Assembly: GCF_004341945.1 (NCBI RefSeq)
Contig: NZ_SMBP01000022.1
Coordinates: 1-53,745, forward strand
Direction: 5' to 3'
Length of the DNA: 53,745 bases
Source: Longicatena caecimuris
Lineage (GTDB): Bacteria; Bacillota_I; Bacilli_A; Erysipelotrichales; Erysipelotrichaceae
In this document: positions 43,501 through 49,133 of the stretch, piece by piece
Position numbering within the stretch: position 1 is the first letter of the stretch
Layout of the letters: every line of letters begins with the position of its first letter
The notes under the pieces: model-generated
Database searches by the model: none
Seen by the model: the letters and a program-made list of their open reading frames with translations, nothing else
Told to the model about the DNA's origin: nothing
Made by a program: the position numbers and the translations under genes

Positions 43501-45499
43501 AACAGTTGAAGAAAATGGGCATATCGTTACAAAACCGGTATTCACAATGGATAGTTTGAGTGGTGCGGTGGTAGAAATACGTACAAAGGTTGCTGTTACA
43601 ATCGATGGAACATATTATCCAGTTGGTGCTGTCGTCGATACGCTAAAGAGCGGTACAAAGGATATTAGTAGAAAATTACCTTATGGAACCTATGTAGTTG
43701 CCGAAAAAGAAGCACCAGATGGTTTCATAGTTGATACAAGTGAGCATGAGGTTATATTAGACCAAGATATAGTAAACTTTAAACCAACGCTTGAAACTAC
43801 AACAATTGAAAACCATAGAAATAAAGTTTCGTTAACGGTTTATAAAGAATTCTATGGGGTAGCGGATGCAACGGCACTTTATCCTAAGGTTATATTTGGT
43901 ATCTTCTCTGCTGAAGAAATAAAAGGTGCTAATGATGGAGCATTAATCAAGAAAGATACACTAGTTCAGTTAATGCATGTAGACAGTGATGGTAAAGCAA
44001 CTAATAACACATTATTACCAGTTGGTAAATACTATGTGAAGGAACTCGATACAGCAGATAACTTCGCTGTTGAGACAGCGAAATATCCGTTTACCATAGA
44101 AAACAATAGTTCAGGTGCTATTGTAATTGATGGAATATCTGAGGATAAGCCAATTATTAACTATCCAGATACAGGATTTACACCATTTAAGTTCCGTAAG
44201 GTGGATGAGAGTGGCAATCCATTAGCGAACGCAACATTCCAATTATTCTCTTGTACAGAACACCATACACACGATTTATTAGCAAACCCTGATGAATCTG
44301 GCAGTTGTTGGAAACCAATGGACACTAATCCTGCGGTAACAAGTGGAGAAGACGGTATTGTAGAATTCAAGAAACTAGCTAATGGTGAGTATCGCTTAGT
44401 TGAAACGGCGGCTCCTGATGGTTATGGACTACCTGATGGACAATGGAAAGTTACCATAAATAATGAAGCAACGAAACCAGTAGTTATTAACTCATTAGAA
44501 GGTGCTCCTGATGCAACATATGTTTCAGCGAATGGCACTTATGAATATCAGATTAAAAATGTGCTAGCACATAATTTGAAATTCCGCAAAGTAGATACAG
44601 ATGGAAGTGCGTTGGCAGGTGCTAATTTCCAACTATATAGTTGTAATAATACAGCATCATCACATATTCATGATGAAACTGCGAATATCGATGGTACTAA
44701 TCTTAACTGTTGGACACCTATAAGCAATACACCACAGATAAGTGACTCTGATGGATTTGTTGAATTTAAAAGCTTAAATGATGGAGAATATCGTTTGGTT
44801 GAGACCAAAGCACCATCAGGTTATATATTACCTACAGGTCAATGGTCAGTAACGATTAAGAACTCATCACCAACACCAATCGTGTTTAAATCAATTGATG
44901 GTGCACCTGATGTGAAAACGGTAACTATTGGTACTTCTTTCGAATATCAAATAGAAAATGAGTTATCTCATAACTTTAAATTCCGTAAAGTGGATCCAGA
45001 TGGTCTTGCATTAGCAGGAGCAAGTTTCCAACTCTATAGATGTGACGATACTAGTTCAGGACATACACACGACGATCTGGCAGATATTGAAGGAAATGGC
45101 AGCAGTTGTTGGAAACCTATATCAGAAACACCGGTCGTTAGTGGTGAAAATGGATTTGTGGAATTCACAGATATTGAAGAAGGCGAATATCGTTTAGCTG
45201 AAGTAGCAGCTCCAGAAGGTTATGAACTTCCAAAAGGTCAATGGGCAATACAAGTTAATTACACTGATAAAGAAAATCCTATTAAGATTACTGCAAAAGG
45301 AAATTCGTTACCTCCAGCATTTAAGAAAGTGGAAACGAGTGATGGAAGTTATGAATATCAGGTAATTAACAGAAAGAAACAAGATTTGCCTATTATGGGT
45401 AGCACTGGAAATTCTAACTATCTGCGATATGGAAGTATAATGCTGATTCTAGCATGGTTATTAAGAAAACGTAAAAAGGAGGAATGTTATGGATCATAA
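31562..45499 (+). CDS. Giant thioester-domain pilus tip adhesin with about 38 CnaB/SpaA repeats
   Basis: A 4645-residue surface protein. Order: signal peptide (about 1-30); SdrD-B-like module with the loop DDTNKNGEQDKNEPG (about 43-130); a thioester domain (about 185-345) with Cys225 in YCLQPG and Gln287 in AAQSLIWEQ, the pair expected to form the internal thioester; then about 38 CnaB/SpaA-like repeats (about 448-4600). Most repeats start with a lysine in a K[VL]D strand, have GAxFxIY or similar, and end in an E-box such as YYVKETKAPKGY, the residues that form isopeptide bonds. The last three repeats each carry a Cys, an HxHD and a Cys-Trp. The C-terminus has LPIMG (4609-4613), a hydrophobic segment and RKRKKEE. 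Start ATG 31562. It lies between two pilin genes and shares their sortase, so it is probably the tip or a self-standing stalk adhesin. Confidence 0.83.
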   Translation: MLKRLLHKSCVWIMVTLLVLTNIDWTVYAVEKTTSEDEVATYSISGVIFDDTNKNGEQDKNEPGVSGIEVRAISKDKKTYKAVTEEDGTYHIKVDEAGKYEINMCAKFSDIATYNLNNTVKNNKDKFEIGNYEDDVFLRIAEYDVTKNETLNLGLVQENTQEIEKEIAKLSATRSADCQILNWVSLRVWDNLRVKISYSVNGHAGGSEGYVLKYFGNNKNQHLYCLQPGVALNAGDELCYAGGSLYNNGYSKDKAYKLSLYAYYGIDNPAWKNKKQWEKNLYFLAAQSLIWEQCGVKGIKVYYETGKDTYTYKNEVAMKQYRDDILAKVNNHNKVPSFNGKTMTVTRKEAGGNTFSYTDSNGILGQGNCEVTSKSEGIKSVSFDGNKLNVTLSNNIKYDGKTLSISFVKKFPSLGWNVKQYSATNRQRVYFYGSPKDVKFNIYIKVNTNGNILIKKTDSSGKARKGITFSYGMDKNNLNETTEPTNDKGETKLKRNYAAGTVIYIKEKTVPNDLILDTTIYQRTIKSGENIELAIKNKIKSFPLKIKKINEETNNPIEGAVFSYTDGKATYTGVTDKNGQFTSKVSFPVGTKITITETFAGPGFIAPTGTEKTQTLIINVNPDKNVFTFKNTAIKVKLEIHKENSRTHQPLKNVTFKIGPNLNGQEGAANGFDFKTTDENGYIESRLYDARTKIYYQEWSSEDDSIKLDKTIKTVTFNDTNIGITVKNDEEPVQIKVIKTGKDDLPLENVVFVVQKVVGASWVDVETVKTDKSGKAVTTNKFTRGDIDAGFIRLVERETIPGYDKLKDPIMLSLDNTIEKNVLEVKVENKAIPTIFEVYKYDKDDKNKPLSGAEFEITDTKGNVVCTLVTNNEGKAKTTELLANTTYYIKETKAPKGYKIINGEKEAFKITDTGNHPYYYKKDVPNEPIYGYIEIYKKNQDGKALAGIEFTVYDGDKMIQTLKTDENGYAKSKPLIVSSVYTLKETWAPANILVDFDDQTIDFNNAKSSSGNKWTGTFNPNTLTMTYNITNEETTGLVTIHKIDSEKNNVVVKNATFKLYNSLTGQLLGTQVTNDQGIAKFVDVPLVNDANPLQGYYYLEETTPGDNHILPENTRKYFQLTKEQANFEESFANPPVKGSIEIMKVDEEDPTQKLKDAEFAIYSKNDLTKALETKSTNEEGIVKFEKYRYGEYVVKETKSSKGHYNDLVNGGNDDYWNAELQGYVFNINKDKQKIELNVTNPKSYIQIEVNKKGAGGRPLENVEFELRNSKDEVLETLITNNKGYVKSMAYTVDELNDAYIIETKELHGYILDTQKHFIDLPDNPTHKIELISLKLTNEPKPVNLRLSKVDDNNEPISATFHVKLFNNSQADSRTGTPFYEEDIEINTKDNPKDLNYLLDKCLETTSTNGGYHIEFSETKAYITQKKLNGSFLIKYVPGGTPQLDQDKILTSSLDESEAMRDALSFDGYTGIIKVKNSLKAPKIYIKKVDENGNPLKATFKITSSRTGSYSETITTNVDDGLAEIKLNEFYDGTASSSTNVLKIEETKVEGDFAILNTPITLNFRMDSNNQFNLISSTLPDGVSFIENSSKQIVIQVVNKKPTTEFYMKKSMQSEDNGVISAIIDIDIYKKGQTGVPIKTEKGVNIDNYNSNTLTKITDILTSLPSENDYDVYITETAVIFSSSIDGKIYSKQPKFKAFTYCPNESNPNKIKSLSELIKLTTEGDESSTIYKYVIDFKNEYAPLNIQIKKVDKATNKPLKDAEFTITTKENEVYKLVTTGDVEKDIITIPHTESVHIEETKFPPGYIAGDAFKQDYVISDFQQIKESPSDLVATKYLLELDINNIRQYEFVLNKTDENGSLANATLNLNGTSGSQSISKELKTVNGVLDITPVLSEMADLSMSDWTFSLTEKETDDGLLVLNGVAATFKFHPTYLGTSNTNKYLEVLSKNENMSDLKFDSQNRFAASITLKNNSIPISLILKKQDNSGKPLAGAVFEIKPLHGKAIVVTTSGTSSGDKINLPYDDGYTLHETKAPEGYQLDSTVYYYTLKDFTATGNPITAYNKSVTIKNNPIVGELEITKLDESTKEKLSGAVFELYKGKMPTSGTEREKYDSVNKDNPAYKLIETITIPDSGIEVVKNLAYGEYVLKETTAPKDHDISYELQSVNVSEHGKAVKLDVENKLSSGKLIIQKSTEDGSPLANAEFELRRKDTDEKIGDNLITGADGIAIVESLPYGEYYVKEINTPPGYITVSGAITNVVINSDEKEVKVVNKKAEFSFKLIKQDAASGDRLADAEFGLFKHGDSPYNTTNPAQPLLKFKTNANGVYTGMLSSAGTYDIYELVPPKGYELIKDCFEITVTNEKPAATEVIVSDDRLPVKVTIYKVDSNGGKPLSGAEFAIFNKEDLTTKIADVTETTTPGTYTASIPAAAISYVVIETKAPDGYVLDTTPHNIVINQKVQADIIEFEAEPLTISNDEMSGNVEVVKYDETTGTKKYLAGAVFEIYDSSGKVVDTITTNIEGKAMSKNLSTGSYTMKEIKAPEGYELVSDVYDFTISPTVKHKTISVENKPLTGSFKVKKVDAEDQSKVLANATFAIYKSYEDAKALSGELKSIKTGDSGIAEFSNLLYGTYYVRETGAPKGYYLSTEIKTVEVNKDSGKTNALPFVFTDVKKPTTGKFSVLKRDKDTAEGLQGAEFKVVGINVQYDKTYMTDQNGTFTTDELVFGEYRVTETKAPKGYKLAENPVQTINLNADSDEDSLLLIYDNAKIRASLEILKVDSSDEHKPLESATFDIYSLDDYGNRVEFIERLITDSNGKATSTLLGVGKYEIVEISVPNGYKLSENNDLYFTVNENSPEVITKTIVNDAITGSLKLNKKDSETKEPVEGVEFTVYDADDNAYAVLKTDKYGIASLDKIPYGNYYVKETDVPDGYKLNKDFYEAFAIASKDGQVYEYTIENEPIKGAIELVKVDAEETGIGVPGATYGIFKEAILNEEGKYEVVESSYMEGYDMVTLPDEIEIMDPNENPEEYASDGSEAEESDPNIEINNTLITHVPVKSKILDLGTYYVKEIEAPKDYEINDAVLVAEVKQNEDEETKYDDVLIQVETNDVPKKGKVDILKVDAKDSKKKLKDAVFAIFTEESYNQYLEDLKILEKDPNADISVTEAEIYLTTDEEGKASYDQLKFNESYVLIEYKAPLNYELSDRVERFTPSAENPSFDYTFENTYHDSITIHKINEFGLPLEGVTFALHWAGEDGQVQTDDDEKIATFETGYDGKGIASYRSDQLAPGRYYVTEENPASYGYDKSDEIKIIDITPDKHDYTFYFENQPSKGEIELWKTDEAGKPLPGAKFVLYKAGSSWYQDEEFGDVTEDVKIMDIELDENQHALIKDLDIGFYVIKEEQAPEGYLPINPILINLYSDSTATEKNGKIYYHYENHIVNYPISGQIEVQKSLKGPDGNKVIGNLEKAIFEIRDSKNAVVDTLVTNKEGKATSKTLSKGTYSIVETKAPDGSILNENIGTVTIDGSKVDEPYVYEFTNDVYTGKLKVIKVDEYGNTLADATFEITSDATNEVVDKITTKANGIGISKDLPYGWYTIRETIAPPNCEIDTTSYHRLIGDKDAPIVEVKLENHTSKEGVIKLLKYDKDNPEKRLPGAEFKITSVNDPTFSDVRITNDNGEILLNNYTPGEYKIVETRAPEGYRLDPTPTYFTVEDKSDSFLIPLTNELEKGKITFSKTGEVLTGYVADQTISGLLHLNWETKNLEDVTIGIYATETLYLDGKKYEKDDLILELKSGETSIDLPLGTYMYKELSAPSDYLLDTEFHQIKLTSSDTTENAEAFIDMDDTHATFTAKLTKQFDGMNNPELFKYVKFGVFTQYAIEYIDNNGNQNVIPANSMVAMFGIDSNGKSTMSGIKLPEGRYYVRETATAPGYVLNTTTIPFVINYDNKNVELQIRNDDDPIINYAGYGQIKLQKVGETFTAIETVEENGHIVTKPVFTMDSLSGAVVEIRTKVAVTIDGTYYPVGAVVDTLKSGTKDISRKLPYGTYVVAEKEAPDGFIVDTSEHEVILDQDIVNFKPTLETTTIENHRNKVSLTVYKEFYGVADATALYPKVIFGIFSAEEIKGANDGALIKKDTLVQLMHVDSDGKATNNTLLPVGKYYVKELDTADNFAVETAKYPFTIENNSSGAIVIDGISEDKPIINYPDTGFTPFKFRKVDESGNPLANATFQLFSCTEHHTHDLLANPDESGSCWKPMDTNPAVTSGEDGIVEFKKLANGEYRLVETAAPDGYGLPDGQWKVTINNEATKPVVINSLEGAPDATYVSANGTYEYQIKNVLAHNLKFRKVDTDGSALAGANFQLYSCNNTASSHIHDETANIDGTNLNCWTPISNTPQISDSDGFVEFKSLNDGEYRLVETKAPSGYILPTGQWSVTIKNSSPTPIVFKSIDGAPDVKTVTIGTSFEYQIENELSHNFKFRKVDPDGLALAGASFQLYRCDDTSSGHTHDDLADIEGNGSSCWKPISETPVVSGENGFVEFTDIEEGEYRLAEVAAPEGYELPKGQWAIQVNYTDKENPIKITAKGNSLPPAFKKVETSDGSYEYQVINRKKQDLPIMGSTGNSNYLRYGSIMLILAWLLRKRKKEECYGS

Positions 45500-45558
45500 C
45501 CATTAAAGTTTTTCTTGATAAATTTATATAAATGTAACAGAAAGGAAAGGTAAAAGAA

Positions 45559-47103
45559 ATGAAAAACAAATTGAAAAAAATCACAGCTATGTTATTGAGC
45601 ATAGGAATGCTAATGACATTATGTGTTGGCGCAAATGTAAAGGCAGCTGAGCCTGAGACGGGTAGTATCACGATTCACAAGTTAAAAGTAGAAGAAGAGG
45701 ATGACTACAATAAATTAGTTGAGGGATTGAATAATAAAGGTACTGGACAATTATTAGAAAAAGACAATCCACTTATCAAAGATTATAAGCCATTCCCTGG
45801 TATTACATTCAAATTAACAAAACTTGTCGATGATGGAAGTGTAAAACTAGATCCTAAAGAGGCTACTGATTTATTCAATAACCATAGAGATAAGACGTTT
45901 GGTACTGATGGAACTAAAGAAGGTACAACAGATGATAATGGTGAGTATAAATTTGATAATTTGCCATTAGGTGCTTATTTATTACAAGAAGAAGACCATG
46001 CGCAAGTTAGCAAAAAAATGGCACCAGCGATTATATATGTACCAACATATAATCCTGAAAACAAAACAGATACAAATGCTCCAAAATGGTTATATGATAT
46101 TCATGTATATCCTAAGAATTTAATTCATCAAGGTGGTCCAGATATCGATAAAGATGTTGTCAATGAGGGAAATAATCATGCAGGTGAAAATATTGGTGAT
46201 GTTTTTCCTTGGATTATTACTACAACGGTTCCATTAAAAGATGATGAAGAAATTTATAACAAATATATTATTACAGATGTAATTGATTCACGCTTAGATT
46301 TTGTTAATGAAGAGAAGATTTCAATCGAAATGCGAGACTCTTATGGAAATTCACATGATTACTTAACGCGCGATGCTGATTATTATACACAATATGATGA
46401 ATCAACACGCGAATTGAAAATCACATTAACTAATGATGGTATTAGAAAGATCTGTAGTGTTGCAAGAAATGGAAAATTGGTTACGAAGTTCTATACAAAA
46501 ATAAATGATTCAGCAATTTTAGGCGATGAAATTGATAATACTGCTCATTTATCTTTTACAAACTTCAGTGGTCAAGATTATGAGAAAGATAGCGATACAC
46601 CAGAAGTACATACTGGCGGTATTAAAATGATAAAGGTTGATAAGGAAAATTCTGCAAAAGTATTGAAGGGTGCAGAATTCCAGGTTTTTGCATCTGAAGC
46701 GGATGCAAAAGCTAAAAAGAATCCAATCAGCATTAATGGTAAGAATACTTTTGTATCAAATGAACAAGGTATCGTAGAAATCTTTGGTTTAGCTTACGGT
46801 ACTTTGGGTGAGTCATATGAAGAAAACAATAATCGTTCAACGGATTATTGGATCGTAGAGACAAAAGCTCCTATTAATGAGAAAGGTGAACCATATAGCT
46901 TATTGAGTGAGCCTTTAAAAGTAACAGTTAATGCTACAAGTCATTTAGATAATCAAACAATAACTGTATACAATGCACTGACAAATACTGATCTTCCATT
47001 CACCGGTGGTATTGGTACAATTATCTTTGTTATCGGTGGTATTGCTTTAATTGGTGCAGCAGTTGTATTAAATAGAAAAGGCAGCCGTAAAGCTGTTAAG
47101 TAG
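45559..47103 (+). CDS. LPFTG major (backbone) pilin, SpaH/EbpC type
   Basis: A 514-residue isopeptide-forming pilin. After a signal peptide (KITAMLLSIGMLMTLCVGANVKA) comes an N-terminal domain beginning GSITIHKL. The pilin motif is WLYDIHVYPKN with Lys186, the residue that sortase C joins to the next subunit. The E-box is YWIVETKAP with Glu434. The sorting signal is LPFTG at 479-483, then GIGTIIFVIGGIALIGAAVV and RKGSRKAVK. It would polymerise into the pilus shaft. Start ATG after AAGGAAAGG. A hairpin with a weak T run lies between this gene and the sortase and should favour high expression of the pilin. Confidence 0.9.
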   Translation: MKNKLKKITAMLLSIGMLMTLCVGANVKAAEPETGSITIHKLKVEEEDDYNKLVEGLNNKGTGQLLEKDNPLIKDYKPFPGITFKLTKLVDDGSVKLDPKEATDLFNNHRDKTFGTDGTKEGTTDDNGEYKFDNLPLGAYLLQEEDHAQVSKKMAPAIIYVPTYNPENKTDTNAPKWLYDIHVYPKNLIHQGGPDIDKDVVNEGNNHAGENIGDVFPWIITTTVPLKDDEEIYNKYIITDVIDSRLDFVNEEKISIEMRDSYGNSHDYLTRDADYYTQYDESTRELKITLTNDGIRKICSVARNGKLVTKFYTKINDSAILGDEIDNTAHLSFTNFSGQDYEKDSDTPEVHTGGIKMIKVDKENSAKVLKGAEFQVFASEADAKAKKNPISINGKNTFVSNEQGIVEIFGLAYGTLGESYEENNNRSTDYWIVETKAPINEKGEPYSLLSEPLKVTVNATSHLDNQTITVYNALTNTDLPFTGGIGTIIFVIGGIALIGAAVVLNRKGSRKAVK

Positions 47104-47109
47104 AAAATC

Positions 47110-47131
47110 AGGGGATTCAGTTCCCCTCTTT
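47110..47131 (+). terminator. Partial terminator between the backbone pilin and the sortase
   Basis: AGGGGA (47110-47115) pairs with TCCCCT (47122-47127) around a six-base loop, followed by CTTTT. Probably an attenuator that lowers sortase expression relative to the pilin. Confidence 0.6.
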
Positions 47132-47150
47132 TCTGCTTTATACGACTAAG

Positions 47151-47984
47151 ATGAAAATACGAAAGCTAATAACAACCTTGCTGTTTCTAGGTGGTGTTAT
47201 TTTACTGGCCTATCCAAACGTAAATGTTTTATTGTCTAATCATGATCAAACCATAGCTGTAAAGAAATACAATGATAAGGCATTGCATTATGATAAAGCA
47301 ATGGTAAAAAAGGAAATTGATAAGGCAAAGGTATATAACAAAAGCATCTTAGGTACTGAGGTACATGACCCTTTTGTACCTGGAAGTGGTGTGGTTATTC
47401 CTGATAACTATAATGACATCATGAATGTTGCCTCCGGTATTATGGGCACATTGGAGATTCCTTGTATTGATTTAAACTTGCCTATTTATCATGGTGTGGC
47501 AGAAAAAGTTATCCGCAAAGGTGTTGGTCATTTACGTGAGACGCCATTTCCTATTGGAGGGAAAGGAAATCACACGGTTTTAAGTACTCACCGCGGCTTG
47601 CCTGAGGCAAAATTATTTACAGATTTGGATAAAATGGAAATTGGTGATGAATTTTACATTCATATTTATAATCAAGTTCTTGCTTATAAAGTAGATAAGA
47701 TCATCGTAGTGAAACCTAATAAAACAGAATATTTAAAACCAATTGCCGATGAAGATCATGTGACTTTATTGACCTGTACACCATATGGAATCAATTCACA
47801 TCGCTTATTGGTAAGAGGAATACGAACAAAGTACATACCAAAGCATAAAGCAATGATAACAAAGAAAACGTGGCCAAAGGAAATAATTATACTGTTAGTG
47901 CTAACTGGAGCTTTAGTATTGATGATAGGTTATAAAATAGTTAAAAAAGTAAGGAGTCGAAAAAATGAAACAAAAATCAGCTAG
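47151..47984 (+). CDS. Class C (pilus) sortase
   Basis: A 277-residue class C sortase. An N-terminal helix (about 7-30) and a C-terminal helix (about 248-265, IIILLVLTGALVLMIGY) anchor it in the membrane. Catalytic residues are His147 in STHRGLPEAKLF, Cys209 in TLLTCTPYG and Arg218 in NSHRLLVRG. A lid motif DPF at 73-75 is typical of pilus-building sortases. It should link the backbone pilin through Lys186 and LPFTG, and add the other subunits. Start ATG 47151 lacks a strong ribosome binding site, another hint of lower expression. The lipoprotein gene that follows overlaps its last 20 bases. Confidence 0.9.
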   Translation: MKIRKLITTLLFLGGVILLAYPNVNVLLSNHDQTIAVKKYNDKALHYDKAMVKKEIDKAKVYNKSILGTEVHDPFVPGSGVVIPDNYNDIMNVASGIMGTLEIPCIDLNLPIYHGVAEKVIRKGVGHLRETPFPIGGKGNHTVLSTHRGLPEAKLFTDLDKMEIGDEFYIHIYNQVLAYKVDKIIVVKPNKTEYLKPIADEDHVTLLTCTPYGINSHRLLVRGIRTKYIPKHKAMITKKTWPKEIIILLVLTGALVLMIGYKIVKKVRSRKNETKIS

Positions 47985-48504
47985 AATAAAAAAGATAATG
48001 GCAGTATTCTGCTGTATGGTGATGGCAATGGCAATTGCCGGATGCCAGCGTACGGATAAGTCTTCACCAAAAGGGTTAACAGAAGTTTATTTGGAGAAGA
48101 TGAAAGAAGGAAAGTATAAAGAAGCATGTGATACCGTCGGTGCTGAATTTGATCAAAAAAGCTATGATAAGAGTGCTAATTTGCAAAAAGAACTTATGAA
48201 GTTAACTTATGCAAATATGACCTATGAGGTTAATGAAGAAAAAATCAAAGATGATAAAGCAACAGTCAGTGTTAAAGTAAAAAACTTTAATTATATAGAT
48301 ACAATGAACGATGCTATCTATGAAACTATGAAACAAAAAAAAGATGATGAATTCACGAAAAGTGAGTTTACAAAGAAAATGAAAAAAGCAAAACAAAAAG
48401 AAGAAACTGTTTTAGTTAACTATCGCAAAGAGAATAAAAAATGGATTTTTGATGGTAGCAATTCTTTGTTGAATGCGGCTATGTTAGGATATTTGAATTC
48501 TTAA
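47965..48504 (+). CDS. Small lipoprotein, DUF4878/DUF5105-like
   Basis: A 179-residue lipoprotein. The signal sequence IMAVFCCMVMAMAIAGC ends in a lipobox with Cys27. The mature part is lysine-rich, with an alpha-plus-beta section of the kind 'GLTEVYLEKMKEGKYKEACD' and ending in WIFDGSNSLLNAAMLGYL. This resembles DUF4878/DUF5105 domains, which have a cystatin/NTF2-like fold and unknown roles. It overlaps the sortase gene by 20 bases and has AAGGAG inside that gene, so it belongs to the pilus operon. It could be an assembly helper on the outer face of the membrane, but that is only a guess from position. Confidence 0.7.
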   Translation: MKQKSARIKKIMAVFCCMVMAMAIAGCQRTDKSSPKGLTEVYLEKMKEGKYKEACDTVGAEFDQKSYDKSANLQKELMKLTYANMTYEVNEEKIKDDKATVSVKVKNFNYIDTMNDAIYETMKQKKDDEFTKSEFTKKMKKAKQKEETVLVNYRKENKKWIFDGSNSLLNAAMLGYLNS

Positions 48505-48533
48505 TTGTTAAAATTATTTAGAAATGATATAAA
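48505..48533 (+). promoter_or_regulatory. Promoter of the 147-residue gene
   Basis: TTGTTA (48505-48510) and TATAAA (48528-48533) with a 17-base spacer, beginning right after the lipoprotein stop codon. Confidence 0.55.
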
Positions 48534-48593
48534 TTTTTGTATATTTATATTATTTCTTTATATGTTTCATTCATAAGAAAGGAACAGTAAATT

Positions 48594-49037
48594 ATGCAGA
48601 CGATACACGTTCTTGAAATACAGAAATTAGATGTGATATGTGAAGATAACAGAGGCTTTGATGAGAAAAATTTATGTTTACAATTATTCTCTGATGCCAG
48701 TTATTCCATACCTGTACGCAGTTGTGATTTTTTCTATATTTGGAATATGATCACAAACTATCATCCTCGAAGTTATTGTCACAGACGGATTCATGATATA
48801 CAAGAAAACTACTTTCTGATGTGTATTGATGATAATGCAAAAATACAAAAATTAATTACAAATTTAAAAGAATTGTCTATGTCACAGGTGTATCAAGCAT
48901 TACTTAGTGAAACACACCAGCAATATCGTGGTAATTATTTAAAATGTCTGGAAAATCTAAAGAAAGTGCTCTTAGTATCTTTCCAAAAGGCTTATGATGA
49001 ACATAAAGGTATCGTATATTACAATGACGATTATTAA
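48594..49037 (+). CDS. Hypothetical protein, 147 residues
   Basis: I do not recognise this protein. It has no signal peptide or membrane helix. It is rich in Cys, Tyr and His in its first half (SCDFFYIWNMITNYHPRSYCHRRIHD) and helical in its second half (ELSMSQVYQALLSETHQQYRGNYLKC). Its own promoter and ribosome binding site (AAAGGAACAG) and a good terminator at 49056 make it a single-gene unit. It follows the pilus operon and shares its AT-rich composition, so a link to it is possible but not shown. Confidence 0.6.
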   Translation: MQTIHVLEIQKLDVICEDNRGFDEKNLCLQLFSDASYSIPVRSCDFFYIWNMITNYHPRSYCHRRIHDIQENYFLMCIDDNAKIQKLITNLKELSMSQVYQALLSETHQQYRGNYLKCLENLKKVLLVSFQKAYDEHKGIVYYNDDY

Positions 49038-49055
49038 GATAAATGAATAGGTAAG

Positions 49056-49086
49056 GGAAGTCATCTTGTGAGATGATTTCCTTTTT
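49056..49086 (+). terminator. Terminator after the 147-residue gene
   Basis: GGAAGTCATCT (49056-49066) pairs with AGATGATTTCC (49071-49081), one G-U, around TGTG, followed by five T. Confidence 0.85.
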
Positions 49087-49133
49087 CATCTGCGTATGGT
49101 AAAATAAGCAGGTAACGAAAGAGGATGATATAT

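Noticed and set aside
44161-44370. Minus-strand open frames within the large surface protein genes
   Set aside because: They run opposite long coding frames, lack ribosome binding sites and have compositions expected of antisense readings.
32905-45380. Repeat array in the giant adhesin as a DNA-level tandem repeat or CRISPR-like array
   Set aside because: The repeats are conserved as protein motifs but diverged in DNA, with irregular length. They are protein domains, not DNA repeats.
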